DNA of 64,000 nucleotides from Rutidosis leptorrhynchoides (lineage: Eukaryota; Streptophyta; Magnoliopsida; Asterales; Asteraceae), in assembly GCF_046630445.1 (NCBI RefSeq), contig NC_092333.1:105717001-105781000 (forward strand), given 5' to 3'. Below the pieces are notes generated by a model. The model was not told the origin of the DNA, made no database searches, and saw nothing but the letters and a program-made list of their open reading frames with translations. The position numbers were made by a program, and so were the translations under genes. Below are positions 49,543 to 59,519 of this stretch, one piece after another; position 1 is the first letter of the stretch; each line of letters opens with the position of its first letter.

Positions 49543-50115
49543 TGTTGATGCATTTTCTGTAAGTCCCTAGACATCTATCCTACGTTTGTGATTAGTACTT
49601 CAGTTTATGGGTTATCATGATCGCTCGGTGTTATCCTATCTGTGTTTATATGTGGTTAAGGGTACTGCAGGAATGCGATAAGGAAGTTTGACTATATTAG
49701 ACTCAGTCAGACGTACGAGTGAAGCCTCACTCGTATGGCTGACAAGCTTATACGTATGAGTGTGCTGAGATGAGTCACAAACCTAATCTGTTTACACATA
49801 CACGAGTGAGTGATCAACCGTACGGCTGAGACAGCCCACTCGTACGAGTGAGGACTGACTCGCGTTGTTAACTCAACAGCAGGGGTATACAAGTGTTTAT
49901 GTTCTTCATTTTAGGTTAAGCCTCTCATTACACACACATCACTCAGATCTGGTAACCTGTCCGATTCTCTCTCAACCAAAATCACTCAAGAGGTGAATAA
50001 TAGCTCTAGGTGTTAATCTAATCACACATCCATTGTTGTGGTTTGACTTAATTAATCCCAAAAAGCATTTCATATTCACTAGAGGGTTTGATTCACTAAT
50101 TCCGCCATTGTGTTA
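49543..50115 (+). mobile_element. 5' LTR of the copia-like element, 3' end missing
   Basis: Direct repeat of 57839-58411. Homology stops at TTCCGCCATTGT, where unrelated sequence leads into the RT frame. The PBS and all of gag to integrase are lost in the same deletion. The TATA box seen in the sister LTR (TATATAA at 58182) reads TATACAA here (49886-49892), a one-base loss that should weaken this promoter. Palindromic CACTCGTACGAGTG-type motifs occupy 49709-49855. Confidence 0.9.
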
Positions 50116-50158
50116 GAACAAGAAGACAAGTTCAGTTGATGGTCAAGTTAATACTCAT

Positions 50159-51766
50159 ATGACAGCTGCTGCTGCATACTACGAGTACTCATGTCATATT
50201 TCCAGAATAGAGCTAAAGACAACAAAAGAAGCCTTGAAGCATGTTGATTGGGTCATGGCCATGCAAGAAGCGATTCAGCAATTCAACCGTTTAGATATTT
50301 GGAAGTTAGTTACCAAACCGCATGGAGCTAAAGTAATTGATCTCAAATGGGTTTGCAAGTGCAAGTTTAACGAATATGGCAATGTTATCCGTAACAAAGC
50401 AAGATTAGTTGGTAAAGGTTATCAGCAAGATCCTGAATTCGATTATGATGAAGTTTTTGCTCATGTTGCCAGATTGGAAGCTATTCGCATTTTCTTGACT
50501 TTTGCGTCATTTATGAAGTTCAAAGTGTATCAAATGGATGTCAAGAGTGCATTTCTTTATGGCAAGCTTAATGAAAGAGTATATGTCAGTCAACCACCGG
50601 GTTTTGAAGATCATCTTCATCCTGAAAAAGTTTACCGCTTACGGAGAGCCCTATATGATTTACATCAAGCCCCACGTGCTTGGTATGGACGTTTGTCAAG
50701 TTATCTGATCGAAAAAGGTTATCAAATGGGCACGGTAGATTGTACTCTATTCATGAAAGTTAAAGATGATGATATTATCTTAGTCCAGATTTATGTAGAC
50801 GACATTATTTTCGGTGCTACAAAGCAGGAACTCGTTGACGAGTTTGAGCAGGTGATGAAGGACGAATTCCAAATGAGTAAATTGGGTCTCTTACACTATT
50901 TTCTTGGTTTGCAAGTCGAACAAACTGATAATGGAATTTTTCTTCACCAAGCATAGTATGTGAATGATATACTCGAACGTTTCGATATGACTCAAGAACG
51001 TCCTGTGTCGACCCCGCTAGCTGTGAATCACGGTATTTCGTTAGACTGTGAGGGGGAGCCTGTTGATCCTACATACTATCAAGCAATCATCGGGTCGCTC
51101 ATGTATCTCACTGCATCTAGGCCGGATATTATGTTCACAACATGTCTGTATGCACGTTATCAAGTTAATCCGAATACAATTCATCTTACAGCTGCCAAAA
51201 GAATTCTACGTTATCTGTTACATTCTCCAAATCTCGGCATCTGTTATTCGAACGAAGATAAGTTTGATCTTGTAGCATACAGTGATTCAGACTATGCAGG
51301 TTGCAAAATCAATAACAAATCTACATCAGGTGGATGTCAATTTCTAGGTGAAAGGCTGGTGACCTGGCAATGCAAGAAACAAACTGCAGTTGCTCTTTCC
51401 ACATGTGAAGCTGAATATATTGCTGCTGCTAGTTGCTGTTCGCAAGTTGTTTGGATTCAACAAAAACTTCGCGATTACAGACTAAGAATCTCTTTCTCTC
51501 CTCTTTATATTGATAATACTGCTGCTATCGCAATTACAAAGAATCCTGTGCAACATTCTAAGACTAAACACATATGTGTTAAGTATCATTTTCTTAGGGA
51601 TTGCCATGAGAAAAAGATAATTTAGGTTAAGAGAATAGGTACTAAGGACCAGAGGGCTGACCTTTTCACTAAGGCTTTTGATAAACCTAGGTTCTTGCTA
51701 CTTTTAGAGATGAATGACATTGTTGATCGAGACAAAGTAATTTCGGATGTTGACTGTGAGGTTTAA
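50159..51766 (+). pseudogene. Copia RT-RNase H
   Basis: One frame with two stops. RT: ALKHVDWVMAMQEAIQQFNR, WVCKCKFNEYGNVIRNKARLV, FAHVARLEAIRIFLTFA, YQMDVKSAFLYGKLNERVYV, QPPGFED, ALYDLHQAPRAWYGRLS, catalytic YVDDIIFGAT, LHYFLGLQV. TAG at 50954-50956 replaces a Lys/Gln in the HQ-x-KYV position. RNase H: SLMYLTASRPDIMF, AAKRILRYLL, AYSDSDYAGC, STSGGCQFLG, ALSTCEAEYIAAASCCSQVVW, YIDNTAAIAITKNPVQHSKTKHI. TAG at 51623-51625 replaces Gln in KKII-x-VKRI, then ADLFTKAFDKPRF to TAA 51764-51766. The first residues (TAAAAYYEYS) lie at the deletion junction. Catalytic residues are intact, so the damage is limited to two nonsense changes and the loss of upstream domains. Confidence 0.93.
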
Positions 51767-52927
51767 TCAAAGTTTTAGACTTTTCATGTAGGATGCATGA
51801 CATATAGATTTTAGTTTCTGATTATCTGTACTGCATATTTTTGCTTTCTGTCTGCATTTCCTTGCATGATTTCTTTCATGTTTGCATGCTAGTCTGTAGA
51901 TATTTTCTGTTTGTTTAAAATGCTAAAAGACAAAAAGATTTTATGTTTTAGTATTTTAGGGGGAGTATATGTTTCAACAGAAAATACCTAAAAAGTGTAA
52001 AATGCCTCATCAGAAAATCCTAAAAAGTTGAAAATTCTGAAAATGAGCTTGTTTTGATTAATATGTTGGAGATGAAGATATTACTATACTGAGAATTGAT
52101 ATATTTGATTAGTAAGGACTGATTTGAACGTTTATGTTTATCTGTTTTGTGATGTACTGATAGATGTGACTTATGAATTCTTGGCATTAGACAATCATAA
52201 TAAGAATAACGATCATCTAAGATTCAGAAGTCATGGACGATCTGTAGCGTTTGAATGTACTCACCTAATTATCTCTGAATCTGTATGAAGTGATAATTGT
52301 TGAGGAACTCGACAGTCGGTTGAGGGTATCCCTTATCATAATTGATAATCACTAGAAAAGGTTGGTGGTGGATTTAAGGTTAAGGATTATCTGTTTGGCT
52401 GGTGCATACCATGTTGTCACGGGCCTAAGACTTAATAATCGAAACTAAACCCTGAAAATATCAGCGAAAATTAGTTTATGTCGAAGTAAGTGTTCCTTCT
52501 CTCTTAAGGTCAAAAAGTATAATTCTTTATTGCGGACCGTTCAAGCATTTAAGGGAGAACACCTTCAAGTGATCTGAGCACACAACAAAGAAACATGAGT
52601 TCAAGCATAAATATGGAAAATCCATTCATGATGCAACTCAAAATCAATATATCAAAAGACAATGATATGCTGAAAAAGAAATATCAAAAGAAAATCAAAG
52701 TAAAAAATAATTGGCGTATCAAGATGGAAAAGTCCTGAAAGTATGAAGAATGCTGATTTATGATGTGCTCATAAAGAACTCAGATCATTCTTAGTGTGAA
52801 GCCCCCGCACAGCTTGAATTGTTTAATCACGATGTTCACACCGAACTATCAAGATTCTTGTCGTCTGCAAATTAGAGTTATACCTATTAAGGTTGTAAGT
52901 TAGGAAGATACTTACCTAGATATACTC

Positions 52928-53014
<87 letters not shown>

Positions 53015-54140
53015 GTTTATCATTCGATTCCGTTTTCCATGACAACTTAAACATAAAGAAGTTAAGGGCCTTGAGATTTATTTCGTGTGATGACTGGTCA
53101 TCAGGCAAGTCTGCTTTAACTGTAGACCAATCCCCGCGGTAAATAATGCGCCTATTCGGATAATCCAATATATTATGAGATATGCCGTCCAACTAGATTG
53201 AAGATTGTCAACACGTTGGTAGAAGCCAAAGGCTAACAGGGTTATTCAAAATGTCGTGAGAACCATCCTGTTCAATTTGAATGAAGTACATGGAAAGAGA
53301 TAACGGAAAGTTACGTGTAATGAATTGACAGCCTAATAAAAATGCACAATCATAAGTGAAAGAATCAAGGATTAATGAACTTAGCGTGATCTCAAAAATC
53401 ACTGCTCTTTAATGTTCAAGTAATTAACGCCAACATGATTGTCGAAGTGTCCGGAATGAATATGTTCATGTTTAATGAGGATTGATATCAGTAATTGCAT
53501 GATAATAGATATAGACTGGATAATTAGGAATGAACAATAGAATTTGATTCAATATGTTAGTTCTGATCCATTTTTAAATTGTTAAATCATCTTGCTCACA
53601 AAAAGAATGTGGATTTGAATGTTTTTGCTTATCTGTCTGCTAAATAGTTTGCATTGAAAATTGTAAAATAACAAAAAGATTTTGGTTTGCATTTTATTGC
53701 ATTTCATGATAGAATGTATTTCAATTGTATATTTTTAGTTGCATGACATTATATCTCAGAAAATTCAAAAAGATTTTATCTTTCCTTTGTTTTCTGATTA
53801 TCCTCTGAATGCACAATGACATCTAAAAGAACCTTGTTGAGATCAAGATATTTTTGGCCAACAAATCTATGAGATAGAAGTTTGTAGAGCTTGGTATTGT
53901 TTGAAGGATTTTAATGGTTTAAGACATTAGTGACCTTAAGCTGACATTACACTGTAGGATTTAATCTTGTGAAACAGAGTGTTTGAAGTAATAATCTCAT
54001 TTTGGTTAAGATGTTTAGACTGCCTAAGTGTTAATGATCATTTCTTGTTGGATTAGTGATTTATGACTCAAATTGAAGGTGCTAGTTAGCTCTAAGATTG
54101 ACAAAAGAGTCGAAATCCTAAGTTTGTGAAAAATTTGAAT
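51767..54140. other. Non-coding internal stretch of the copia-like element
   Basis: No ORF with family resemblance. A PPT-like TTTTAGGGGGAGTATATG at 51955-51972 lies about 190 bp after the RNase H stop and resembles the true PPT at 57825-57838, so it may mark where the ancestral element ended before the extra ORF module, or a central PPT. Related phrases AACAAAAAGATTTT and GACAAAAAGATTTTATG recur at 51930, 53672 and 53770. (TA)n at 52931-53011. Confidence 0.6.
52931..53011. repeat. (TA)n microsatellite
   Basis: About 40 TA units inside the copia-like element. Confidence 0.96.
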
Positions 54141-54144
54141 TTGC

Positions 54145-54345
54145 TAAAGTGGCTCACTCGCACGTTTGAAGAGTGAACCGTATGAGTTATCATGCGATTG
54201 AGGTTAACCGTACGGATGACCCTGTTCTAGACTTGTCTAAAGACTTCTGGGTCACACGCACGAGTGACTGTGAGGCGCGCGGTTGGAAGGTGAATCGTGT
54301 GCTCAACCGTACGGTTGAACACGAGAGTATAAATATGGGATGCTG
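54145..54345 (+). promoter_or_regulatory. Internal LTR-like promoter before the extra ORF
   Basis: A run of palindrome-type motifs also found in the LTRs (CACTCGCACG, AACCGTACGG, CACACGCACGAGTGAC) ends in CAACCGTACGGTTG, a 14-bp palindrome at 54304-54317. It is followed 10 bp later by TATAAATA at 54328-54335 and a CACA-rich leader (CGCTCACACTTGCACACCCACATC, 54353-54376), similar in style to the LTR leader after its TATA box (TCATTACACACACATCACTC). It is placed about 810 bp upstream of the extra ORF's ATG. Confidence 0.55.
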
Positions 54346-54468
54346 AGCACAGTCGCTCACACTTGCACACCCACATCATTATTCTCTCAAAATTCGATCT
54401 TCACTAATCACATTTTCCACAGTAGGTTTTGATAAGCATCAATAGCCGATCACAGCGCCACTAACTAG

Positions 54469-55121
54469 GTACAATTTCATAGAGTTTTACTTTCTTAATT
54501 TGGTGTTTGAATGTGTCAAAACCCTAGTGGTATTAAGTTGAATTTTGTATAATTACAGTGTGTTTTGACATTTGTTTGATGTTGTTTTGAGTTAAACGGT
54601 ACCTAAGCTTACTATCCTGATGTAATTCGGCCTCTAAAACACTCAAACATGTAATCCCGTTGATTTAAAAATAGCATTTAATATTGGTTTCATCAGACAT
54701 GCACGAGTGACTCTCACTCGCACGCGTGGGACATGACTCGCACGAGTCAGTGCACGGTTAAGGCTTAACCGTGTGAACACCTGAGCCCACTAGTTTGACT
54801 TTGCTTGTGTTTATTTGGATGCTCACTCGTTTGACTGAGCTGACACGTGTGCTTAACTGCACGAGTCACCACATGATTGACTCACTCACTTATCCATGTT
54901 GCCTCAATCGTGTACCTTGTCTGAAACCATGTTATTTCTCAAACGTGTCAACAGTGACACGAGTGACAATGTTACTCGCACGACTGACCTCTCAGCCGCA
55001 CGTGTGATAGTACCACTTGCACGATTTGTCATGTTTAACAAGTTTATGACACTTTGTTGCGAATGCTTCGATGATTTATGATTTATGATTACCACTTCTA
55101 ATATTTATGTTGATGTTTCAG
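54469..55121 (+). other. Candidate leader intron of the extra ORF
   Basis: A donor-like AACTAG then GTACAATTT at 54469 and an acceptor TTGATGTTTCAG at 55110-55121 preceded by a T-rich stretch bracket a 653-bp AT-rich segment, starting about 110 bp after the expected transcript start. The ATG of the extra ORF follows at 55140, only 18 bp after the acceptor. The segment contains a second cluster of CACTCGCACGCGTG / ACTCGCACGAGT motifs (54690-54760, 54825-55020). This is inferred from splice consensus only. Confidence 0.35.
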
Positions 55122-55139
55122 TTTGTTAAGATACTTCCA

Positions 55140-56525
55140 ATGGCTGAACAACAAGTTAATGTTCCGGTTGTTAATCAAGAAGCTCAGGGGCTGCAAGAAC
55201 AGAATCCTCAAGTTAATCACGTTAACCCACCTGCTCAACCAAAGATTATCCTAGAAATGGGTGAGCTCAACAATCAAGTCGCTCTCTACGACACTACTCT
55301 TGAGAAAGGAAACCACTTTGTAGAGATTGTTGATTTTCTTAAGCGATCAAGGATCCATACTGCCATTTCTACTCAGTGTACAACCTACTATAGCCACCAA
55401 AGGGAATTCTGGAGAAATGTAGTACTTGATGTGTTAGAGGATGAAGCTAAGCTGGTTAGTAATGTTCAAGGGCACGAGACTATTGTTTCCAAGACTGAAG
55501 AGGATGTTAGTCTAATTCAAAGGAAGAGGAAAGGAAAAGAAGCGATGACTTCCTAGCAACCTAAGAAGAAGGAGAGGAGAACCAAACACCATTATGACTC
55601 ATCTCAGAGATCATCACATCGAGGTTCAAAGCAACAAGCTCAACGCCAACCTTCCGGCTTTATGAAGGATGCTAGAGCCGCTGTAACCTCACCGAAAGCT
55701 GCAGTTACAATACCTCAAGTTACCCCCATTAGAATTCAAGACACAACAAAATCTTCTTTTGTCGTTGATCACAAAGATTACAAATATTGAAAATCAAGCC
55801 GTTGAGGAAAAGAAGGCAAGTGATGCGAAGATTGAGTTGTTAGTGGAAGATAATAAGAATTTGTGGAGATGTGTGAATCGTCAGAAAGGAAAGACTGAGA
55901 AACTGAAGAAACAAATTGTAGAAATCAAAAGTGAGAATGAAGAGAAGTTGAAGGAGTTGAATGATAAGATTAAACAACTCACTTCTGGTAAAACCAAGTT
56001 GATAACGGATGGAGGAGAAGAATATTCCTCTGATTTGGGTGGTGACGATAAGGATGAAGAAGACACTGGCACTTGAGGACCATCTTTTGGATACCGTTAG
56101 TGATACCTATTCGAAGTTTTAATGAATATGGTGAGGTCTTTACTGCTGAATATTATATGAATTATTCAAATGTTTTTAATGATGCAGAAAGGGGGACGTG
56201 TCACCAAGTGATTTCCCAATGGAACAGCTTGCTGCTCTGGTATACGACAGTGATAATGATACAGATGATGCAGAGACAGTTGAAGCTGAAAACAAGGATC
56301 CACTAGAAGAGCCAGCTGCCGAAGTCTCTCCCCAATTAATCAAAAATATCGATTTAAGTGATTTTGATAATTTATTTGAGGATGAAAAGAGTGAAGATTC
56401 TGTCGGTAAAGGTAATGTGAAAGAGGATGTGATTATTGAATCCGAAGATGAACTGGTGACAGAATCTGAGAGTGAAGAAGAAGAAGAAGAAGAAGAAGAA
56501 GAAGAAGAAGAAGAAGAAGAAGAAG

Positions 56526-56556
<31 letters not shown>

Positions 56557-56722
56557 TGAGATTGTTATACCTTCGCTCGAGCCCTACTCGAATCCGTCAC
56601 TCAATACTTTAAGTGACTTTTTCAATTTGAGTAGTGAGGTGAAAACGAAGAAGTTAATTGAATTAGAAAAGGCGAGGAAGGTATACAAGGAGCAAATCAA
56701 AGAAGTTGATGTTTTGATGTAA
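55140..56722 (+). pseudogene. Extra ORF of the copia-like element, N-terminal and middle parts
   Basis: Starts MAEQQVNVPVVNQEAQG at 55140. Residues ~55-95 (FVEIVDFLKRSRIHTAISTQCTTYYSHQREFW) resemble the conserved start of the large extra protein of Asteraceae copia elements (in relatives: EI-DFL-S-I-YAL-V-P-IY-H-EQFW). The frame meets TAG at 55554-55556, continues to a TGA near 55788, and switches frame to a lysine/glutamate-rich coiled coil (55759-56076, EEKKASDAKIELLVEDNK). Then 56198-56722 has an acidic stretch with an uninterrupted poly-Glu run of about 28 residues made of (GAA)n at 56478-56556, and LNTLSDFFNLSSEVKTKK. Function unknown; it occupies the env-like slot of SIRE elements but shows no signal peptide or membrane segment. 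Confidence 0.6.
56478..56556 (+). repeat. (GAA)n microsatellite encoding poly-Glu
   Basis: About 26 GAA units in frame inside the acidic part of the extra ORF. The only trinucleotide tract in the window that is in a recognisable coding frame. Confidence 0.96.
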
Positions 56723-57668
56723 AGGAATAAGAGAATCTGATATGAGAAACTGCTCGTTGAGAAAGAAAGAAATGAGACTAACTAAAGAAGAAGCAACTCT
56801 GAGCCGAGCAAGCTAAGGCCGAGGGATGGAATGAGATTAAGAAGTGGTTCGAATGTGATAGGGTTAAAGTGAATAAGAAACATTGAAGAAGACGAGATTC
56901 GTCAAAGTTGGTGGAAATAGAACGTTCTTAACCCTGATCAAATGAATAAACCAGAACTCGAGCAAAAGTTTGTTAGTTTCTAAGAAAAGGGAAGAGAACC
57001 AAGAAGTATGCCAAGGGTAAAATATTAACTGGGGTTACTTCAAGGAGATCAATTGTTTTGCAATCAAAAGAGTAGGAGGAGTTGATTACATGGCAAGACC
57101 GAGTCACTTCAAAACACTACCTTACTTTGAGATCATGCAACTTGTGAAGCTGAAGATGTTGAATGCTGAGGATAGTGACCTTTCTAGATGGTTTCAAAGA
57201 AAACTCAGATTTGAGTACAAAACAGGGAAGTGGGATATCTTCAAGTCAACAGCCGCCAGGTTCTCCATGCACCCGACAAAGTTGAATTCGAAAGGTGTAT
57301 CTGTTCGTGTTGTTAAGTTCCGTCTAGATAAGTGCATGAAACAATCTCCCTTGATGCCCTTACCCAAGGACATTTGCAAAAACTTCAGATGGTGGTTCTA
57401 TGATGAGTTGTCGGAGGAAGCAGTGATCCTGACTGCAATTGAGAAAGATGATGGAAGCATACAGTTCGACAATGTGAGGATTCTTGATCCTATGTGGCTG
57501 AGGAACTTGTCGAGATTTGATGTGGAGACACTTCACCACCATCATATTACGTTCAGAGGTGATAGAAAAGAGAAAGCTATGAGATATCAACGTGTAATCG
57601 ATGTCTACCATGCCTACCTCAACAGAGATAATGATGCTCAAAGCTCGAACCAAGCTCATGCCAAATGA
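56723..57668 (+). pseudogene. Extra ORF of the copia-like element, C-terminal part
   Basis: 56723-57030 is a decayed, charged linker (WNEIKKWFECDRVKVNKK recognisable). From about 57033 the frame is open: GYFKEINCFAIKRVGGVDYMARPSHFKTLPYFEIMQLVKLKMLNAEDSD, FRYEYKTGKWDIFKSTAARF-like FEYKTGKWDIFKS, VVKFRLDKCMKQSPLMPLPKDICKNFRWWFYDELSEEAVI, IRILDPMWLRNLSRFDVETLHHHHI and DRKEKAMRYQRVIDVYHAYL, to TGA 57666-57668. An ATG lies at 57090, but homology-like sequence begins before it. The order (IKREGG-like, then F-TLPYWEI-like, then ILD-MWL-N-S-D) matches the C-terminal module of the same extra protein in other Asteraceae copia elements as I remember it. Role unknown. Confidence 0.6.
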
Positions 57669-57838
57669 ATCCTGTCAGATACTGTGTCGCTAGTTTGTAT
57701 TTTGTTTTTGAAGATGTATTTATGTGAGAGAGAGAATCTAGATATGTTTTGATGTTAAACTGATGTTACTTTTGGACTTATATGTATTTCACAAACGTTT
57801 ACTTTATTGTAATCGATGTTCTAGGTCCTAGGGGGAGT
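57669..57838 (+). other. 3' internal end and polypurine tract of the copia-like element
   Basis: About 170 bp without coding signal, ending CTAGGGGGAGT at 57827-57837 (the PPT) directly before the 3' LTR start TGTTGATGC at 57839. Confidence 0.85.
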
Positions 57839-58453
57839 TGTTGATGCATTTTCTGTAAGTCCCTAGACATTTATCCTACGTTTGTGATTAGTACTTCAGT
57901 TTATGGGTTACCATGATCGCTCGTTGTTATCCTATCTGTGTTTATATGTGGTTACAGGTACTGCAGGAACGCGATAAGGAAGTTTGACTATATTAGACTC
58001 AGTCAGACGTACGAGTGAAGCCTCACTCATATGGCTGACAAGCTCATACGCACGAGTGTGCTGAGCTGAGTCACAAACCTAATCTGTTTACACATACACG
58101 AGTGAGTGATTAACCGTACGTCTGAGACAGCCCACTCGTACGAGTGAGGACTGGCTCGCGCGGTTGACTCAACAGCAGGGGTATATAAGTGTTTATGTTC
58201 TTCATTTTAGGTTAAGCCTCTCATTACACACACATCACTCAGATCTGGTAACATGTCCGATTCTCTCTCAACTCAAATCACTCAAGAAGTGAATAATAGC
58301 TCTAGGTGTTAATCTAATCACACATCCATTGTTGTGGTTTGACTTAATTAATCCCAAAAAGCATTTCAGATTTACTAGAGGGTTTGATTCACTAATTCCG
58401 CCATTGTTTGAGTTAAATCTGTTGATTTCGAAGTTCCTAGTCATGTTTCATCA
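57839..58453 (+). mobile_element. 3' LTR of the copia-like element (615 bp)
   Basis: TGTTGATGCA to CATCA, complete. It contains the hairpin-forming TACGAGTGAAGCCTCACTCAT (58010-58030), CCCACTCGTACGAGTGAGG (58131-58149) and an intact TATA box TATATAA at 58182-58188, followed by a CACACACAT leader. Because it is 3', an intact promoter here could drive transcription outward into the Tat-like remnant. Confidence 0.92.
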
Positions 58454-58458
58454 CTACG

Positions 58459-59245
58459 GGCACGCAACTGCTGAATGCAAAGCTTTGTTAAGAGAAATAG
58501 TGGCAAGAATAACTTTTGATCCAAATAAAACTTTTAATTGGCAGAAAGATGATGGAAAGAAAGGGGATAAAGGAAAAGAAAAAGAAAAAGTTGTGATAAA
58601 GATGGAAAGGTTACATACCCATGAACATGATGAAAGGTCAATGGAGAGATCTTGGTAGCACATACCAATTTAATTTCCACCACTCTTTTGTTACAGGTTA
58701 ATTGATGAACTAATGATAGTGAACAGTTGGAGGAAGCCATGTTAATGAAATGTATATGGATACCGGGAGTGAAGTTGATGTCATATACGAACACTTCCTG
58801 CTAAAGCTTCAAGCATTTATCGAAAGAAAAATGAAAAAATGAAATATGGAGATATCTGGAGTTGAATGATCAACTATTGAGCCAATTGGGAAGGTTGAAG
58901 TAGAGATGATGTTGGGAAGCTTTCCAATGCAAAGAAGTGAGTTGATGGAATTGTATGTGGTTAGGTCAGAAATGGCGATGAATGCGATTTTAGGAAGAAA
59001 GTCTATTAAAAATTTTAGTGCCATAACATTAATTATACATGGCCTTATGCATTTTTCAACTTTAAAAGGGGTGGGAACAGTTAAGTCATCTAGAAGCCCA
59101 ATACCGAGAAGGTTTGTTAAGAAGGAAGGACGTTATTATGGTTCAAATACCGGGATAAAGGTACAATTGGGGTTTACGGTAACATCCCTTTTTTCCTTGT
59201 ACATGGTCCAAAGGTGCGTATTTCACCTTGTGAACATTTAACTTT
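58459..59245 (+). pseudogene. Tat-like gypsy zinc knuckle and protease, second part
   Basis: Continues 48420-49542 after the copia-like insertion. GHATAECKALLREIV (end of the zinc-knuckle-type C-x2-H-x4-G-H-x4-C), a Lys/Glu linker (KKGDKGKEKEKVV), a stop at 58656-58658, then VNEMYMDTGSEVDVIYEHFLLKL with the aspartic protease D-T-G at 58756, IEPIGKVEVEMMLGSFPMQRSELMELYVVRSEMAMNAILGRKSI and IHGLMHFSTLKGVGTVKSS. These match the protease of Tat/Ogre-type elements (VDTGSSCEVIYEHC; LLGR; TIHG-IKFHTP-GIGTV). No RT follows; homology ends near 59200. Confidence 0.85.
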
Positions 59246-59519
59246 AACCGTGGTCGATTTAAATGGACTAAACATTGGAAATTGGACTGAACTAGCAAAC
59301 CATCATGTTTTAAGTAGGTGTATCGCGTTTCAGGTCGTCGCGGAACGTGACAGGGTCGATCAAAACGCGACAGCTTAAAACCATTTAACCTGACCACTTT
59401 ATCGCGTTTTGGTTAGCATTGTCCGGAACGCGACGTGGTGTCACGAAACGCGTCACGTGGGCATACCTGCTTTTCCAGCTCATTTTTAAAGAGCATTTTT
59501 GGGGGTGTCTGAAATGTCC
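59246..59519. other. Spacer with repeated AACGCGAC motifs
   Basis: GC-richer than its surroundings. TATCGCGTTT at 59319 and 59400, GGAACGTGAC, AAAACGCGACAGC, GGAACGCGACGTGG and CGAAACGCGTCACGTGGG lie within 59319-59461. No ORF. It may be a U3 remnant of another LTR; I cannot assign it. Confidence 0.5.

Larger units (their letters stand above)
49543..58453 (+). mobile_element. Copia/SIRE-like LTR retrotransposon with extra ORF, TSD CTACG
   Basis: 8.9 kb, TGTTGATGCA...CATCA, flanked by CTACG at 49538-49542 and 58454-58458. 5' LTR 49543-50115 (3' end lost), then directly RT-RNase H (gag, protease and integrase deleted), a long non-coding stretch, an internal promoter, a decayed extra ORF, PPT and a complete 3' LTR 57839-58453. 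The LTRs differ at twenty or more places over ~570 bp by eye, so this is clearly older than the element at 1-7352. RT and RNase H features (YVDDIIFGAT, SCCSQVVWIQQKL, NPVQHSKTKHI) and the extra ORF between RNase H and 3' LTR point to the SIRE lineage. Confidence 0.9.
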
